This document shows positions 45,192 through 54,462 of a stretch of 64,000 bases of DNA, one piece after another. The first letter of the stretch is position 1, and each line of letters begins with the position of its first letter. Both the position numbers and the translations under genes were made by a program. The notes beneath the pieces were generated by a model, which did no database searches, had not been told where the DNA came from, and was given only the letters and a program-made list of their open reading frames with translations. The DNA is from a candidate division WOR-3 bacterium (lineage in GTDB: Bacteria > Hydrothermota > Tepidihabitantia > SM23-42), in the NCBI GenBank assembly GCA_029858255.1, contig JAOUFJ010000001.1:124001-188000 (forward strand), read 5' to 3'.

Positions 45192-45216
45192 GATTTGTTC
45201 CCGAACATTTCTTGGC

Positions 45217-45244
45217 TTGACTAATCATGCTATTCCTGTATGAT
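45217..45244 (+). promoter_or_regulatory. Promoter of the ABC-F / phosphotransferase-like pair
   Basis: TTGACT (45217-45222), 16-nt spacer, TATGAT (45239-45244). The predicted start near 45251 lies after the first in-frame ATG (45247) and before the second (45265). This favours the second as the true start. Confidence 0.55.
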
Positions 45245-45264
45245 GTATGGAACCCACTACAGAT

Positions 45265-47112
45265 ATGATTAAACTAAATGATCTTGAGTATTCGATCGGT
45301 GAGCGGACATTGATCCATAAAGTCAATGCGAGCATTAACGTTCGCGACCGCATCGGATTGGTTGGACCTAACGGCAGCGGCAAGACAACGATGCTCCGTA
45401 TCATGAAGGGTGACGTCATGCCGTCGAATGGGTACGTCGAACGGCGGCGCGGCCTCAAGTTTGGTTATCTTCCACAGGAGGATATGGTTTTGCATGGCAG
45501 CAGGTTGAAAGACGAGGTGCTGCGCGAATACAACGATTGTCTGCGCCAGCTGGGGATCGCGAGAGAAAATATCAGTGCTGATCCACATTCGCGAGAGTCG
45601 ATGAAGGCGTGTGAGCGGGCTGAAGAAAAATTTCACAAGATGGGCGGATATGGTTACGAGAATAAGGCATATCGTGTACTTGCCGGGTTGGGTTTTGCGC
45701 AAGAAGAATACGATAAGAAGGTTGAAGAATTCTCGAGCGGTTGGCAGATGCGCATCGTGCTGGCGCGAATACTACTAAATAGACCCGACGTGCTGATGCT
45801 CGACGAGCCGACCAATCATCTGGACATTGAATCCATTCAGTGGCTGGAGGAATATCTCCAGGCTTTTGGCGGCGCAATAATCGCCGTTTCTCATGACCGG
45901 TATTTTCTGGACAAGTTGCTCCAGAGTCCAAATGGTGTTTGCGGCATTTGGGAGCTGGATGACGGCGTATTCCGTGCGTACCGCGCTAACTATACCGATT
46001 ACCTTCTGCAGTCAGATTTGAGGAAAGAGAAACTCGTCCAGCGGGCCAAGGTTCAGGAGAAGCGCGTCCGGGAAATAGAGGAGTTCATTGCCCGCAACAA
46101 AGCCAACAAATCGAAGGCAAAATTGGTCAGAAGTCGAGAGAAATATCTTGGACGGCTCGAGCGTATTCGGGTCGAGCGGGAGAGACGGAGGCTCAGGGTT
46201 GAGTTTCCGGTCGCCGAAGTTCACAGCCGCAGGCTGGTCGAACTGAAGAATATCACAAAAAGATATGGCGAAAGGACTATCTTCAGAAATGTCAATTTCA
46301 CGATCGAGAAGGGTGATAAGATCGCCCTGATCGGAAAGAATGGAGCAGGTAAATCCACGCTCAGCCGTATCATCTGCGGGCTCGAAGATCCTTCCGGAGG
46401 CGAGTGCCGGGTGAGCGACCGATTACAGGTCGGTGTTTTCTCACATGACCTCGTGCGTGCGCTTGATCCAAAATCCATGGTTGTTGATGAGGTGCTCAAG
46501 GACTCGCTTCCCGAAGTCCGCCAGAAAATCCGCACTTATCTGGGATTGTTTCTTTTTTCGGGTGATGACATCAACAAGAAAGTGGGGGTTTTGAGCGGGG
46601 GCGAAAAAACGAGGCTCGTTATACTAAAATCCATGTTGACATCCTCCAATCTCCTGGTTCTCGATGAACCGACGTATCATCTGGATAAGGAATCTACCGA
46701 TTCTATACAGCATGCAGTACAGCTCTACGAAGGAGCAGTAGTGCTGGTGACCCATGACCGTGACCTGATCAATGCCTTTGCACGGCGGATAATAGAAATG
46801 AAAAGGGGACAAATCCTCGATTATCCGGGTGATTTTTCTTACTACTTGCGGAAAAAAAGAAATGATGGTATGCCGCATGAAATGAAGAGAGTCCCGAAGA
46901 AAAAACCTTCGAAGCTTGACATGATAAAGAGTCAGATCGCTGCCAAAGAAGAGCGGCAGGAGAAACTGCGCGCCACTTTTATGCGTGGGGTGCCGGATAG
47001 CAGTTCTAAGAAATCACGGCGTCTGTTTGAAGAGTATCAGAGACTTACGCAGGAAATTCAAGACCTTCAGGAACAGCTTAACGGCGAGGTGAGTGATGTA
47101 CACAGAAAATAG
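45265..47112 (+). CDS. ABC-F family ATPase
   Basis: A soluble protein of about 615 residues with two ABC domains and no membrane segment. Domain 1 has Walker A GPNGSGKTT, signature FSSGWQMRIVLARIL and Walker B VLMLDEPTNHLDI. Domain 2 has GKNGAGKST, LSGGEKTRLVIL and LLVLDEPTYHLD. Between them is a long basic linker (RVREIEEFIARNKANKSKAK) that in ABC-F proteins reaches into the ribosome. The end is a charged coiled coil. ABC-F proteins act on ribosomes as translation factors or antibiotic-protection factors; the subclass cannot be settled by eye. An earlier ATG (45247) would add six residues. The 3' end overlaps the next gene by 17 bases. Confidence 0.92.
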   Translation: MIKLNDLEYSIGERTLIHKVNASINVRDRIGLVGPNGSGKTTMLRIMKGDVMPSNGYVERRRGLKFGYLPQEDMVLHGSRLKDEVLREYNDCLRQLGIARENISADPHSRESMKACERAEEKFHKMGGYGYENKAYRVLAGLGFAQEEYDKKVEEFSSGWQMRIVLARILLNRPDVLMLDEPTNHLDIESIQWLEEYLQAFGGAIIAVSHDRYFLDKLLQSPNGVCGIWELDDGVFRAYRANYTDYLLQSDLRKEKLVQRAKVQEKRVREIEEFIARNKANKSKAKLVRSREKYLGRLERIRVERERRRLRVEFPVAEVHSRRLVELKNITKRYGERTIFRNVNFTIEKGDKIALIGKNGAGKSTLSRIICGLEDPSGGECRVSDRLQVGVFSHDLVRALDPKSMVVDEVLKDSLPEVRQKIRTYLGLFLFSGDDINKKVGVLSGGEKTRLVILKSMLTSSNLLVLDEPTYHLDKESTDSIQHAVQLYEGAVVLVTHDRDLINAFARRIIEMKRGQILDYPGDFSYYLRKKRNDGMPHEMKRVPKKKPSKLDMIKSQIAAKEERQEKLRATFMRGVPDSSSKKSRRLFEEYQRLTQEIQDLQEQLNGEVSDVHRK

Positions 47113-49477
47113 GAATACGACGAAGAACCGTCGCGTGATCGGTACGAAAGCATACAATCTGTTTCGGCTTGCCAGCATGTTCAGGGTGCCCGAATTTTGC
47201 GTTATCTCCACTCGAGCATATAGAGAGTATAAAGCCAGTGGGAAAATTTCACCATTGCTCAGGGCGGAGATAGAAAACGCTCTGGTTCATTCTTTAAGGA
47301 GGGGCAGGGTTGCGGTTCGTTCATCCTGCACTGCTGAGGACCTTGCCGGCATTTCATTCGCTGGTATGTATTCGACCTTGCTCAATGTTGAGGATCCCCG
47401 CCATGGTATGCGGGCGGTCGTTGAGGTATGGGAATCGGCGGGTTCGCCGCGTGTGTCGGAATACAGCAAGCAGATGGACGTTCCTGCGGGTGATATGGCC
47501 GTGATCATCCAGCACCAGCTTGACCCCGAAGTGAGCGGTGTCATGGTGACCCAGAGTCCATTCTCTATCAATGAAGTGCTGATAGAATGCTGTGAGGGTC
47601 TCGGTGATAAACTGGTCAGTGGCAAGATCATGCCCACCCGGTACCGGATAAGGAATAAGAGGATGATCCAAAAGAGAGGGAAGGATATTCTATCGCAGAA
47701 ACAGGTGTCCGAATTGATAAAGGTCGGTAAGAAGATCGAAGGTTTCTTCGCGGCACCGCAGGACGTAGAATGGGCATTTCAAAAAGGCAGACTCTTTATC
47801 CTTCAATCGCGGCCCGTGTTCGTTCAGGTGCCCGCTCCCGGGAAGAAAGGAACCGTGTGGTGCAACGCAAATGTGAGAGAGACGATTCCTGACCCGATTT
47901 CGCCCATGGGCTGGTCAATATTCGATTCATCCTTCTTCCCGGCTATCATGATCGACGTTTTTAGTTTTCCGATAAGTGAAGATACATACCGTAAATTCCG
48001 TCCTGTGGAAATGCTGTCGGGAAGATTATATTGGAACATGAATAACACCCTTGCTTATGGAAAAGTGATCGGTCCGCTCCTCGATTTTATGGGTGGTGAT
48101 AATGCCGTAGACCCGCAGATGGCCGTTGCATTTAGATCGGTAGACATCAACAGCCTGCCCGAGATTCTCCCCAAACCGAAGATGTTCGCCTTTACTATTA
48201 CTGCCCTCATTCGCCTCCTCTACTACCTCACGCTTGCTTTTGTCAGATATGGCTGGATGCGCAACAAAATAGCCCTCGCGAACGAAGGGATCGATGCTTA
48301 CTACAGAGATTTTGAGCCGAGTGAAGAATTGAAGGTCATGACCGAAAAGACATCGGACTGGGAAAAGCTGATATTAAACAGATTCGCAAGGAAATACTTC
48401 GGGGGGATCTTGCTGGGTAGTTTTTACCTGGCATTGCTCGGTGTTTTGCTGAGCGTGAGGCTTGGGAAAAGAGGAGAGACATTAGCCCGCAGGTCGATAA
48501 TTGGCATCATCGACAAGACAGGTGAAATGGCAATTAGCATAAATCGGCTGGCGACAATGGCTAAACATAAATTAGGTATCGTCAGCATGGCGCGTCTCAA
48601 AAGACTCTATCGTAAGGATCCCGAATTCCGGCAAAACATAGGGAATTTTATGATTGATTTTGGCCATCGCGGTCCGGCTGAGTTTGATATCGCCAGTGTC
48701 AACTGGCGTGAGGACTATTCCATGCTGTTCAAGGTTATCGCGACGGCAAAGGACAGCGCTCAATATTTTGTCCGGCGTGACGATGTTATCAAAGAAATAA
48801 TCAAGAACTCGAGGCCATACGAACGTTTCGTGCTCAAGGCGATAATACCGCGCCTCGAAGCGTTCATCCCCCTGCGGGAAAATGGAAAGCACTACTACTT
48901 GAAGACAACCGCTAAGACGAAAGATCAATTGTTGTTGAGCGGACAACAATTGACTGACAAAGGATACATGAGGAAACCGCGTGATATTTTCTTTCTGACC
49001 CTGCGTGATCTGGAGCGTATTGCAGCCGCCCGAATGACAAAGCGCGAAGTTCGGACCACGGTCGAAGAGCGCAAGAGACAGTGGCGCGAATATGCAGATG
49101 CTGAAGTGCCCGATATCATCTACGAGAATGGTATGCGGGTTATGACGAGAGTTAAGAAATCAAATATTTTGACGGGGGAATCGCTGAGTTCTGGCCGGGT
49201 CAAGGCTCGGGCGCGCATCATCAGGGATTTTTCAAAGATCAACAGACTTAAGCAGGGTGAGATATTGGTCACCCATCACGCCGACCCGGGATGGACGCCA
49301 CTATTCACCGTCGCATCCGGTTTGGTGATCGAAGTTGGCGGGGTCATTTGTCATGCAGCGATGGTCGCACGTGAACTCGGCATACCGGCAATATCGATCA
49401 CCGGCGCAACATCACTCATTACTGATGGTTCAACCATTGAGTTGAATGCGGATGAGGGCAGAGTCGTCATGCACTGA
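47096..49477 (+). CDS. PEP-synthase-like phosphotransferase (rifampicin phosphotransferase-like layout)
   Basis: A 793-residue protein. The N-terminal ATP-grasp part (~12-240) matches the PEP-synthase/PPDK ATP domain: IGTKAYNLFRLASMFRVPEF, RVAVRSSCTAEDLAGISFAG, VSGVMVTQSPF and PQDVEWAFQKGRLFILQSRP. A ~400-residue middle region has no recognised motif but includes two hydrophobic stretches (near 360 and 445). The C-terminal swivelling domain has WTPLFTVASGLVIEVGGVIC, then HAAMVARELGIPA with the phospho-His near 753. The TIM-barrel PEP domain of true PEP synthase is missing, so ATP domain, middle and His domain match the order of rifampicin phosphotransferases and related proteins. The substrate is unknown. 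ATG 47096 follows GAGGTGAGTG. Confidence 0.85.
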   Translation: MYTENRNTTKNRRVIGTKAYNLFRLASMFRVPEFCVISTRAYREYKASGKISPLLRAEIENALVHSLRRGRVAVRSSCTAEDLAGISFAGMYSTLLNVEDPRHGMRAVVEVWESAGSPRVSEYSKQMDVPAGDMAVIIQHQLDPEVSGVMVTQSPFSINEVLIECCEGLGDKLVSGKIMPTRYRIRNKRMIQKRGKDILSQKQVSELIKVGKKIEGFFAAPQDVEWAFQKGRLFILQSRPVFVQVPAPGKKGTVWCNANVRETIPDPISPMGWSIFDSSFFPAIMIDVFSFPISEDTYRKFRPVEMLSGRLYWNMNNTLAYGKVIGPLLDFMGGDNAVDPQMAVAFRSVDINSLPEILPKPKMFAFTITALIRLLYYLTLAFVRYGWMRNKIALANEGIDAYYRDFEPSEELKVMTEKTSDWEKLILNRFARKYFGGILLGSFYLALLGVLLSVRLGKRGETLARRSIIGIIDKTGEMAISINRLATMAKHKLGIVSMARLKRLYRKDPEFRQNIGNFMIDFGHRGPAEFDIASVNWREDYSMLFKVIATAKDSAQYFVRRDDVIKEIIKNSRPYERFVLKAIIPRLEAFIPLRENGKHYYLKTTAKTKDQLLLSGQQLTDKGYMRKPRDIFFLTLRDLERIAAARMTKREVRTTVEERKRQWREYADAEVPDIIYENGMRVMTRVKKSNILTGESLSSGRVKARARIIRDFSKINRLKQGEILVTHHADPGWTPLFTVASGLVIEVGGVICHAAMVARELGIPAISITGATSLITDGSTIELNADEGRVVMH

Positions 49478-49538
49478 AGATTCGAGCAGAAAACCCCCCG
49501 CGGCGGCGCGCGTGTTGACAGCGAGTGCCGGAGAAGTG

Positions 49539-50225
49539 TTATTTCTTCCGCTCTAACTGCTCTTCGAAGAATTTCTTTGCGGCCGCTTGTTGGGCTTTCT
49601 TTTTTGAATCACCCGAACCGCGGCTAATACGTTTCTTGTCGATGTAAAGATCGACATGGAATACCTTACGGTGTGGTGGCCCATGAGATTTTGCCACCCG
49701 GTATCCGATACTGCACTGATTCTTCATGGCCCATCTATTGAGCATGGATTTGTAATCGAGCAATCCTGAAAAATCCTTCTTGAGGATATGTTTTTGCACG
49801 AAAGCCCGTGCACGGGCCAGGCCGCTGTCAAGGTAGATGGCGCCGATGAGTGCTTCCAGAGCACCGGCGATATTCGAGGGCCGCTCTCGGCCTCCGGTGA
49901 GTTCTTCGCCCTTGTCCATCAGAAGGAATTCGCCAATACTTAATTCCTTACCGATACGGTGGAGTGAATCAGTGTTAGTATACTTTATCTTTATCTCATT
50001 CAATTTGCCCTCGGCCAATTCAGGGAATTTCTTGTGCAGGTATTCGCGCACGATCAGTTCCAGCACCGCATCTCCAAGGAATTCGAGCGTTTCGTTCGAT
50101 TTGGCGGATTTCTTCGCCGCGTTTCCTTGAAAGGACGAGTGTGTGAGGGCAAGTTTAAGCAGTGCTTTCTTTCGGAAGCTAACCCTTAGCTTCTTCTCGA
50201 TTGTTTTATAATTGAACGATGGCAT
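49539..50225 (-). CDS. rnc: Ribonuclease III
   Basis: A 228-residue dsRNA endonuclease that processes rRNA precursors and structured mRNAs. The catalytic domain (~1-150) shows LALTHSSFQG and the signature NETLEFLGDAVLELIVREYL, then IAGALEALIGAIYLDSG with the second acidic site. A dsRNA-binding domain (~155-225) follows, ending SGDSKKKAQQAAAKKFFEEQ. Normal length. It overlaps ridA by 20 bases and has GGTGG eight bases upstream of its ATG. A likely substrate in this window is the stem around the 16S gene (5670-5700 with 7299-7330). Confidence 0.95.
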   Translation of the reverse strand: MPSFNYKTIEKKLRVSFRKKALLKLALTHSSFQGNAAKKSAKSNETLEFLGDAVLELIVREYLHKKFPELAEGKLNEIKIKYTNTDSLHRIGKELSIGEFLLMDKGEELTGGRERPSNIAGALEALIGAIYLDSGLARARAFVQKHILKKDFSGLLDYKSMLNRWAMKNQCSIGYRVAKSHGPPHRKVFHVDLYIDKKRISRGSGDSKKKAQQAAAKKFFEEQLERKK

Positions 50226-50583
50226 CGATTTCCACCGTTACATTCCTGGGTAATGAAGCAACAAAAGTCGTAGTACGTGCAGGAGGTTCATCGCTGAAGT
50301 ACTGCGCATATGCCTCATTCATAGGGATAAAATCCTCGGTTTTTATCAGGTACACGGTCGTCTTAACGACTGCGGACATGTTTGCACCGGCGGCTTCGAT
50401 CACTGCCTTCAGGTTATCCAGAACCTGCTTTGTCTGTTCGGCGACGCCTCCGCTAATTATGTCGCCAGTGGCCGGGCTGATGGCTATCTGCCCTGCCGTA
50501 AATAAAAAGCCGTTTGCCTTTATTGCCTGCGAGTACGGTCCGATGGCTGCTGGAGCCTTGTCGGTATTGACTACACTTTTCAT
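50206..50583 (-). CDS. ridA: RidA-family enamine/imine deaminase
   Basis: A 125-residue RidA protein (YjgF/YER057c/UK114). Motifs are APAAIGPYSQAIKANGFLFT, GGVAEQTKQVLDNLKAVIEA, the active-site Arg in EPPARTTTFVASLP, and VTVEIDAIV with the conserved Glu. RidA hydrolyses reactive enamines/imines released by PLP enzymes. It is the middle gene of a three-gene minus-strand unit and begins three bases after the SPOR protein stop. Confidence 0.94.
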   Translation of the reverse strand: MKSVVNTDKAPAAIGPYSQAIKANGFLFTAGQIAISPATGDIISGGVAEQTKQVLDNLKAVIEAAGANMSAVVKTTVYLIKTEDFIPMNEAYAQYFSDEPPARTTTFVASLPRNVTVEIDAIVQL

Positions 50584-50586
50584 TAG

Positions 50587-51888
50587 TTACTCCTTTCCTA
50601 CGACACCCTCATTGATGACGAATTTTTCAACGCCAACGTAAAATATCTCGGATATATGGCTGTATTTTCTTGGTTCAAAGACAAGCCAGCCATCAAGTTT
50701 CATCGCTTCCAGGATATCGAGCGCTGCCGGCTTGTCGGTGAACCCACCGAATTTAATACGGTAAAGGGCTGCTGTATCTACGAAAACGGGTATCCTTTTA
50801 TCCCTGAATTCTTCATACATTTGCATGGCATAGGTTGGATTTGAGAAGGCGCCGAGCTGTAAGTACCATAGTGAATCAGCTCGTGGTAATGACGGCAGGA
50901 TTTGCGCCAGCTCTCGCCGGTGATATCTCAGTTTTGACACACGTCCTGGTGAATTTTCGATCAAATACATTTCACCGTGAATGTTGATGCCGATAAGGTA
51001 ACCCGAACTGGCATCTTGCAGGAGCTGCGCAATATTGTTTTGGTTCTGCAGCCATCCGCCGATCCTGAAGGTGAGCGAATCGAGCCAGAAGATCGCGTCA
51101 TCGGTCAACAGCGTTGAACCGCAAACGCTCCGCACGCGCGGCAGTGGCTGACAATCAATCAACTCCCCTTCTCTCGTCATGAGAAAAATACCCTGGTCAG
51201 AAACTATGCACAAATCTTCATTCCAGCTGGCGAGGGCCTTCGCCTCGAAATTCAAATGTATTCTTTTCTGCATCTTCATCGTAAGGTCAAGGATCGCCAG
51301 ATCTTGTCCAACCTCCAGTCCGATGAAAATCATACCTCGAGGATCGTAGATGATGTCCTTCATACGTTTTACCGTCGTCCTTGCGATTGTTTTTCCCGAC
51401 TCGATGTTAACCGCCCTCACCGTGCTGCGCGCGCCGGCATCGCTCAGAAGAAAGATGCTAGGTTGACCACGAATACTGATAAATGTTTGATCTTTGATGA
51501 TCGGCCTGTGGTCGCCGCGCTCAATGCCAATGCCTGATTTGAAGGCAAGATTCGTGCGGTCGAGCGCAATAATTTCGTCGGTCGATATCAAGATGATCTC
51601 CGTGTTCCGAAGCAGAATATAATTGAATCGGAGTGGTAGCGGCGTCCTGTCGATGATCCGTGCACTCGTAGGGTCGATCTTGTACAGGCAATCATCCGTG
51701 ACAATATATGTGAAATCGGCGGCGACGTAATCAATGATCGGTCTTGGGAGGTTGATTGCATCAACTGTCTCGTGCTCGATGTCCAATGAGTAGAGCGTGG
51801 AATCTACTAAAAATGTCGAGTACAGGAAGGGCATTAAGAGCGTATATATGAGCATGATTAATATTAGGCTAAAAACGCGGAAAATCAA
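50587..51888 (-). CDS. Anchored beta-propeller-like protein with C-terminal SPOR domain
   Basis: About 433 residues. One N-terminal hydrophobic segment (LILIMLIYTLLMPFLYSTFL) acts as a signal anchor. A long series of short strands (~30-330), such as GMIFIGLEVGQDLAILDLTM and FWLDSLTFRIGGWLQ, suggests a WD/PQQ-like propeller. A SPOR domain (~345-410) follows with LWYLQLGAFSNPTYAMQMYE and YRIKFGGFTDKPAALDIL. SPOR domains bind denuded peptidoglycan at septa, so a cell-envelope role is likely; the propeller's job is unknown. The start is TTG 51888 or ATG 51855; neither has a clear ribosome binding site. It heads the unit with ridA and rnc. Confidence 0.78.
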   Translation of the reverse strand: MIFRVFSLILIMLIYTLLMPFLYSTFLVDSTLYSLDIEHETVDAINLPRPIIDYVAADFTYIVTDDCLYKIDPTSARIIDRTPLPLRFNYILLRNTEIILISTDEIIALDRTNLAFKSGIGIERGDHRPIIKDQTFISIRGQPSIFLLSDAGARSTVRAVNIESGKTIARTTVKRMKDIIYDPRGMIFIGLEVGQDLAILDLTMKMQKRIHLNFEAKALASWNEDLCIVSDQGIFLMTREGELIDCQPLPRVRSVCGSTLLTDDAIFWLDSLTFRIGGWLQNQNNIAQLLQDASSGYLIGINIHGEMYLIENSPGRVSKLRYHRRELAQILPSLPRADSLWYLQLGAFSNPTYAMQMYEEFRDKRIPVFVDTAALYRIKFGGFTDKPAALDILEAMKLDGWLVFEPRKYSHISEIFYVGVEKFVINEGVVGKE

Positions 51889-51953
51889 TAGTAGGTTTCG
51901 CTGGCCCCTGTCATACCATTGGATTCTGCCGGTCTAAATGCGTACTTTCAGTA

Positions 51954-51981
51954 TTGACTTTGGGAGAATATTAAATAGAAT
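51954..51981 (+). promoter_or_regulatory. Promoter of the TPR / substrate-binding pair
   Basis: TTGACT (51954-51959), 16-nt spacer, TAGAAT (51976-51981). Transcription from about 51988 gives an 11-nt leader that is essentially just AAGGAGG before ATG 51999. Confidence 0.6.
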
Positions 51982-51998
51982 TAAATCAAGGAGGCACG

Positions 51999-53210
51999 AT
52001 GAAAAAACTAATCTTCCTCGGTATTGTCATTCTTTTTATTGCTTGTCCACCCACTGCAAAAAATTCGGCCAGAATATATATTCAGCGGGGCGATTATGAA
52101 GCTGCAAAAGCGCAGATTCTGTCCGGGCTTGAGAAAACGCCAAATGATTATGAGTATTATGGTTTGCTGGCAAAGGTGGAGATCGGAATGGCTAACTGGC
52201 TGGCTGCGACCGATGCGTTCATGCGAGGCGTAGCGATAGACTCAGCCATGACGGTGAACTGGATGATGACCGATAAGCAAAATATCCCGGTTTACTGGCA
52301 AGCTTTTTATAACGCAGCGATCAGTTTGATGGGTGAGAAGAAGTACGATGAAGCATTGCAGACTTTGGGTTATTGCGAAATATTCGATCCCACGAACGTG
52401 AGCCAATATATTCTCGAAGGAGGGATATACAGCGAATTGGGTGAAATTGATAAGGCTAATGCCGCTTACGCAAAAGCATTGAATATTGACCCAGAGAACC
52501 CCGAGGCGTATTTTCTTGTCGGAAAGGCAATATTTGAAAAAGGGGTCTTCGATTCATCAGTTGTCAGTTTCAAAGAGGCCGAGAAATACTTCCTTATAAG
52601 GTACGAACGTACGTTAAAAGTTCTTTTCCAGAATTTGCCAGCGGTTGACAAGGATATTGCGAAAGAGATCGTTTCACTATGGGCAAAAAAGGACGAGGAT
52701 GGACTCGACCAGCTGGTTAAAGTCCAGCTCGGTTTTGATGGCGGGTTGAATGCACAAAGGAGGACGCTGGAGCAATTCTACAGAACCTCCGATGGTATGT
52801 CGCGTACTTATTATTATATGGGAATGGCTTACTACAATTTGAGAAACGAAGAGATGGCTCTGCAGAATTTGTTGAAAAGTCTTGATATCAAGGACGATGA
52901 CGTCGACGCATTGTACTATACCGGTGAGTTATATGTGAAGCAGAAGAAGTTCGATGAATCTATAGCCCTCTTTGACAAAATAACCAAGGTAAATGCAGAT
53001 GATGCATATGCATGGTTCTATCTCGGCGTCAATTACACGCAGAAGAAGGAATACCAGAAGGCGGTTGATATCTATGAAAACAAGGTTCTTGCACTGGAAC
53101 CGGAAAATATTGACGCGATGACGAATTTGGCCTACGTGTACAGGGAGATGGGTAATAACAAGAAGGCTCTAGAATGGTTAACCAAGGCGGAGAAACTGCA
53201 AAAGGAGTAA
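51999..53210 (+). CDS. TPR-repeat lipoprotein
   Basis: A 403-residue protein with a lipoprotein signal (KKLIFLGIVILFIACPPTAK, lipobox Cys near 16). At least six to eight TPR-type helix pairs follow: two or three near 25-100, more at ~120-190 (YSELGEIDKANAAYAKALNI, then PENPEAYFLVGKAIFEKGVF), and a second array at ~265-400 ending DAMTNLAYVYREMGNNKKAL. TPR lipoproteins are scaffolds for envelope complexes. The next gene, three bases on, is a membrane-anchored substrate-binding protein. Confidence 0.85.
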   Translation: MKKLIFLGIVILFIACPPTAKNSARIYIQRGDYEAAKAQILSGLEKTPNDYEYYGLLAKVEIGMANWLAATDAFMRGVAIDSAMTVNWMMTDKQNIPVYWQAFYNAAISLMGEKKYDEALQTLGYCEIFDPTNVSQYILEGGIYSELGEIDKANAAYAKALNIDPENPEAYFLVGKAIFEKGVFDSSVVSFKEAEKYFLIRYERTLKVLFQNLPAVDKDIAKEIVSLWAKKDEDGLDQLVKVQLGFDGGLNAQRRTLEQFYRTSDGMSRTYYYMGMAYYNLRNEEMALQNLLKSLDIKDDDVDALYYTGELYVKQKKFDESIALFDKITKVNADDAYAWFYLGVNYTQKKEYQKAVDIYENKVLALEPENIDAMTNLAYVYREMGNNKKALEWLTKAEKLQKE

Positions 53211-53213
53211 TCG

Positions 53214-54215
53214 ATGAATAGCATAAAAGCAAAAGAAAGGATACTAACCATTTTTATCTTTATTGCCTTTGTGGGTCTTTTGATCGTGGTTGGCTATCCA
53301 ATCTACAAAGAGTCCCTGCCTTCCGAGGTAAGGTTTGGCGTCGATAAATCCTTTAACACAGTGCCTTTCTATGTCGCCTTGATGGATACGACGAGGAATT
53401 ACTTCGCCCTGGAAAAGGTCAAAGCCGAGTTTGTTGAGGTTAAAGGCGACCCGCTTGAAGGGATCAAGAACGGCGAATATGATGTTGCCGTTGTTCCCTG
53501 GTATTGGCTGATCATATCGCCGAGCCTGAACGGAGATACAGTAAAGGCCTTTGGCTCGCTGGAGATAAAATCAGGCAGGTCAATGGATGCGTTCATCGTT
53601 CCTGCAAAGTCCAAAATCACACGGCTCAGGGATATCGGCGGTAAACGTTTGGGATTCCTCGCGCGCGATGAGTACTTTGTCAATTTGATCATGACGGAAA
53701 TGAGCGAAGACCTGGATCTCAAAAAGGTTGAGTATGTGCCACTGAGTGCCGAGGAAATCAGCCGTGCCTTTGAGGATAAAAAAGCCGATGTTCTGTATGT
53801 GCTCGACCCGTACCGCGCCTATATGATATACTCGGGTAATTCAGTGATTGCCGAGGGTCTGGCATCGACGTACATTGTTCCTAATATACCATACGGCGCT
53901 CTTGTTATGCGTAAGAATTTTGTCACTACCGAGAAAAGATTGGCCGCAATACGCGTTAAGAATGCAGTTGAAGCGGCATTGGCTTACCTGTCGCGGAGCC
54001 CCGATGTGGCAAAACGTTATGTCCTGAGACTTAACGGGATGCCAGAAGAGGGCGAATTGGCGACGAATATGAGAACACCGGAGTTCGAAAGGCTTGCTGA
54101 GATCGGCGTCAAGAGTGTTGAAAATCTGCAGACCGAGCTGGTAAAAAGAGGCATAGGTACTTGCGGTATAAAACCCTCTGAGTTTCTTTTCGAAAAAATT
54201 GATTTCGCGAGATAA
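53214..54215 (+). CDS. Membrane-anchored periplasmic binding protein, NMT1/SsuA-like
   Basis: A 333-residue protein with an N-terminal hydrophobic anchor (~10-30, LTIFIFIAFVGLLIVVGYPI) and no obvious cleavage or lipobox. It is followed by a two-lobe binding fold: VRFGVDKSFNTVPFYVALMD, GIKNGEYDVAVVPWYWLIIS, RDIGGKRLGFLARDEYFVNL and DVLYVLDPYRAYMI. This is the NMT1/THI5/SsuA pattern, whose members deliver sulfonates, nitrate, pyrimidines and others to ABC permeases. No permease or ATPase gene is adjacent. It may serve a distant transporter or act as a sensor. It is co-transcribed with the TPR lipoprotein. Confidence 0.8.
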   Translation: MNSIKAKERILTIFIFIAFVGLLIVVGYPIYKESLPSEVRFGVDKSFNTVPFYVALMDTTRNYFALEKVKAEFVEVKGDPLEGIKNGEYDVAVVPWYWLIISPSLNGDTVKAFGSLEIKSGRSMDAFIVPAKSKITRLRDIGGKRLGFLARDEYFVNLIMTEMSEDLDLKKVEYVPLSAEEISRAFEDKKADVLYVLDPYRAYMIYSGNSVIAEGLASTYIVPNIPYGALVMRKNFVTTEKRLAAIRVKNAVEAALAYLSRSPDVAKRYVLRLNGMPEEGELATNMRTPEFERLAEIGVKSVENLQTELVKRGIGTCGIKPSEFLFEKIDFAR

Positions 54216-54216
54216 T

Positions 54217-54462
<246 letters not shown>

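Noticed and set aside
47096-49477. Calling the ATP-grasp/His-domain protein PEP synthase (ppsA)
   Set aside because: The C-terminal PEP/pyruvate TIM barrel is missing; the protein ends right after the swivelling His domain.
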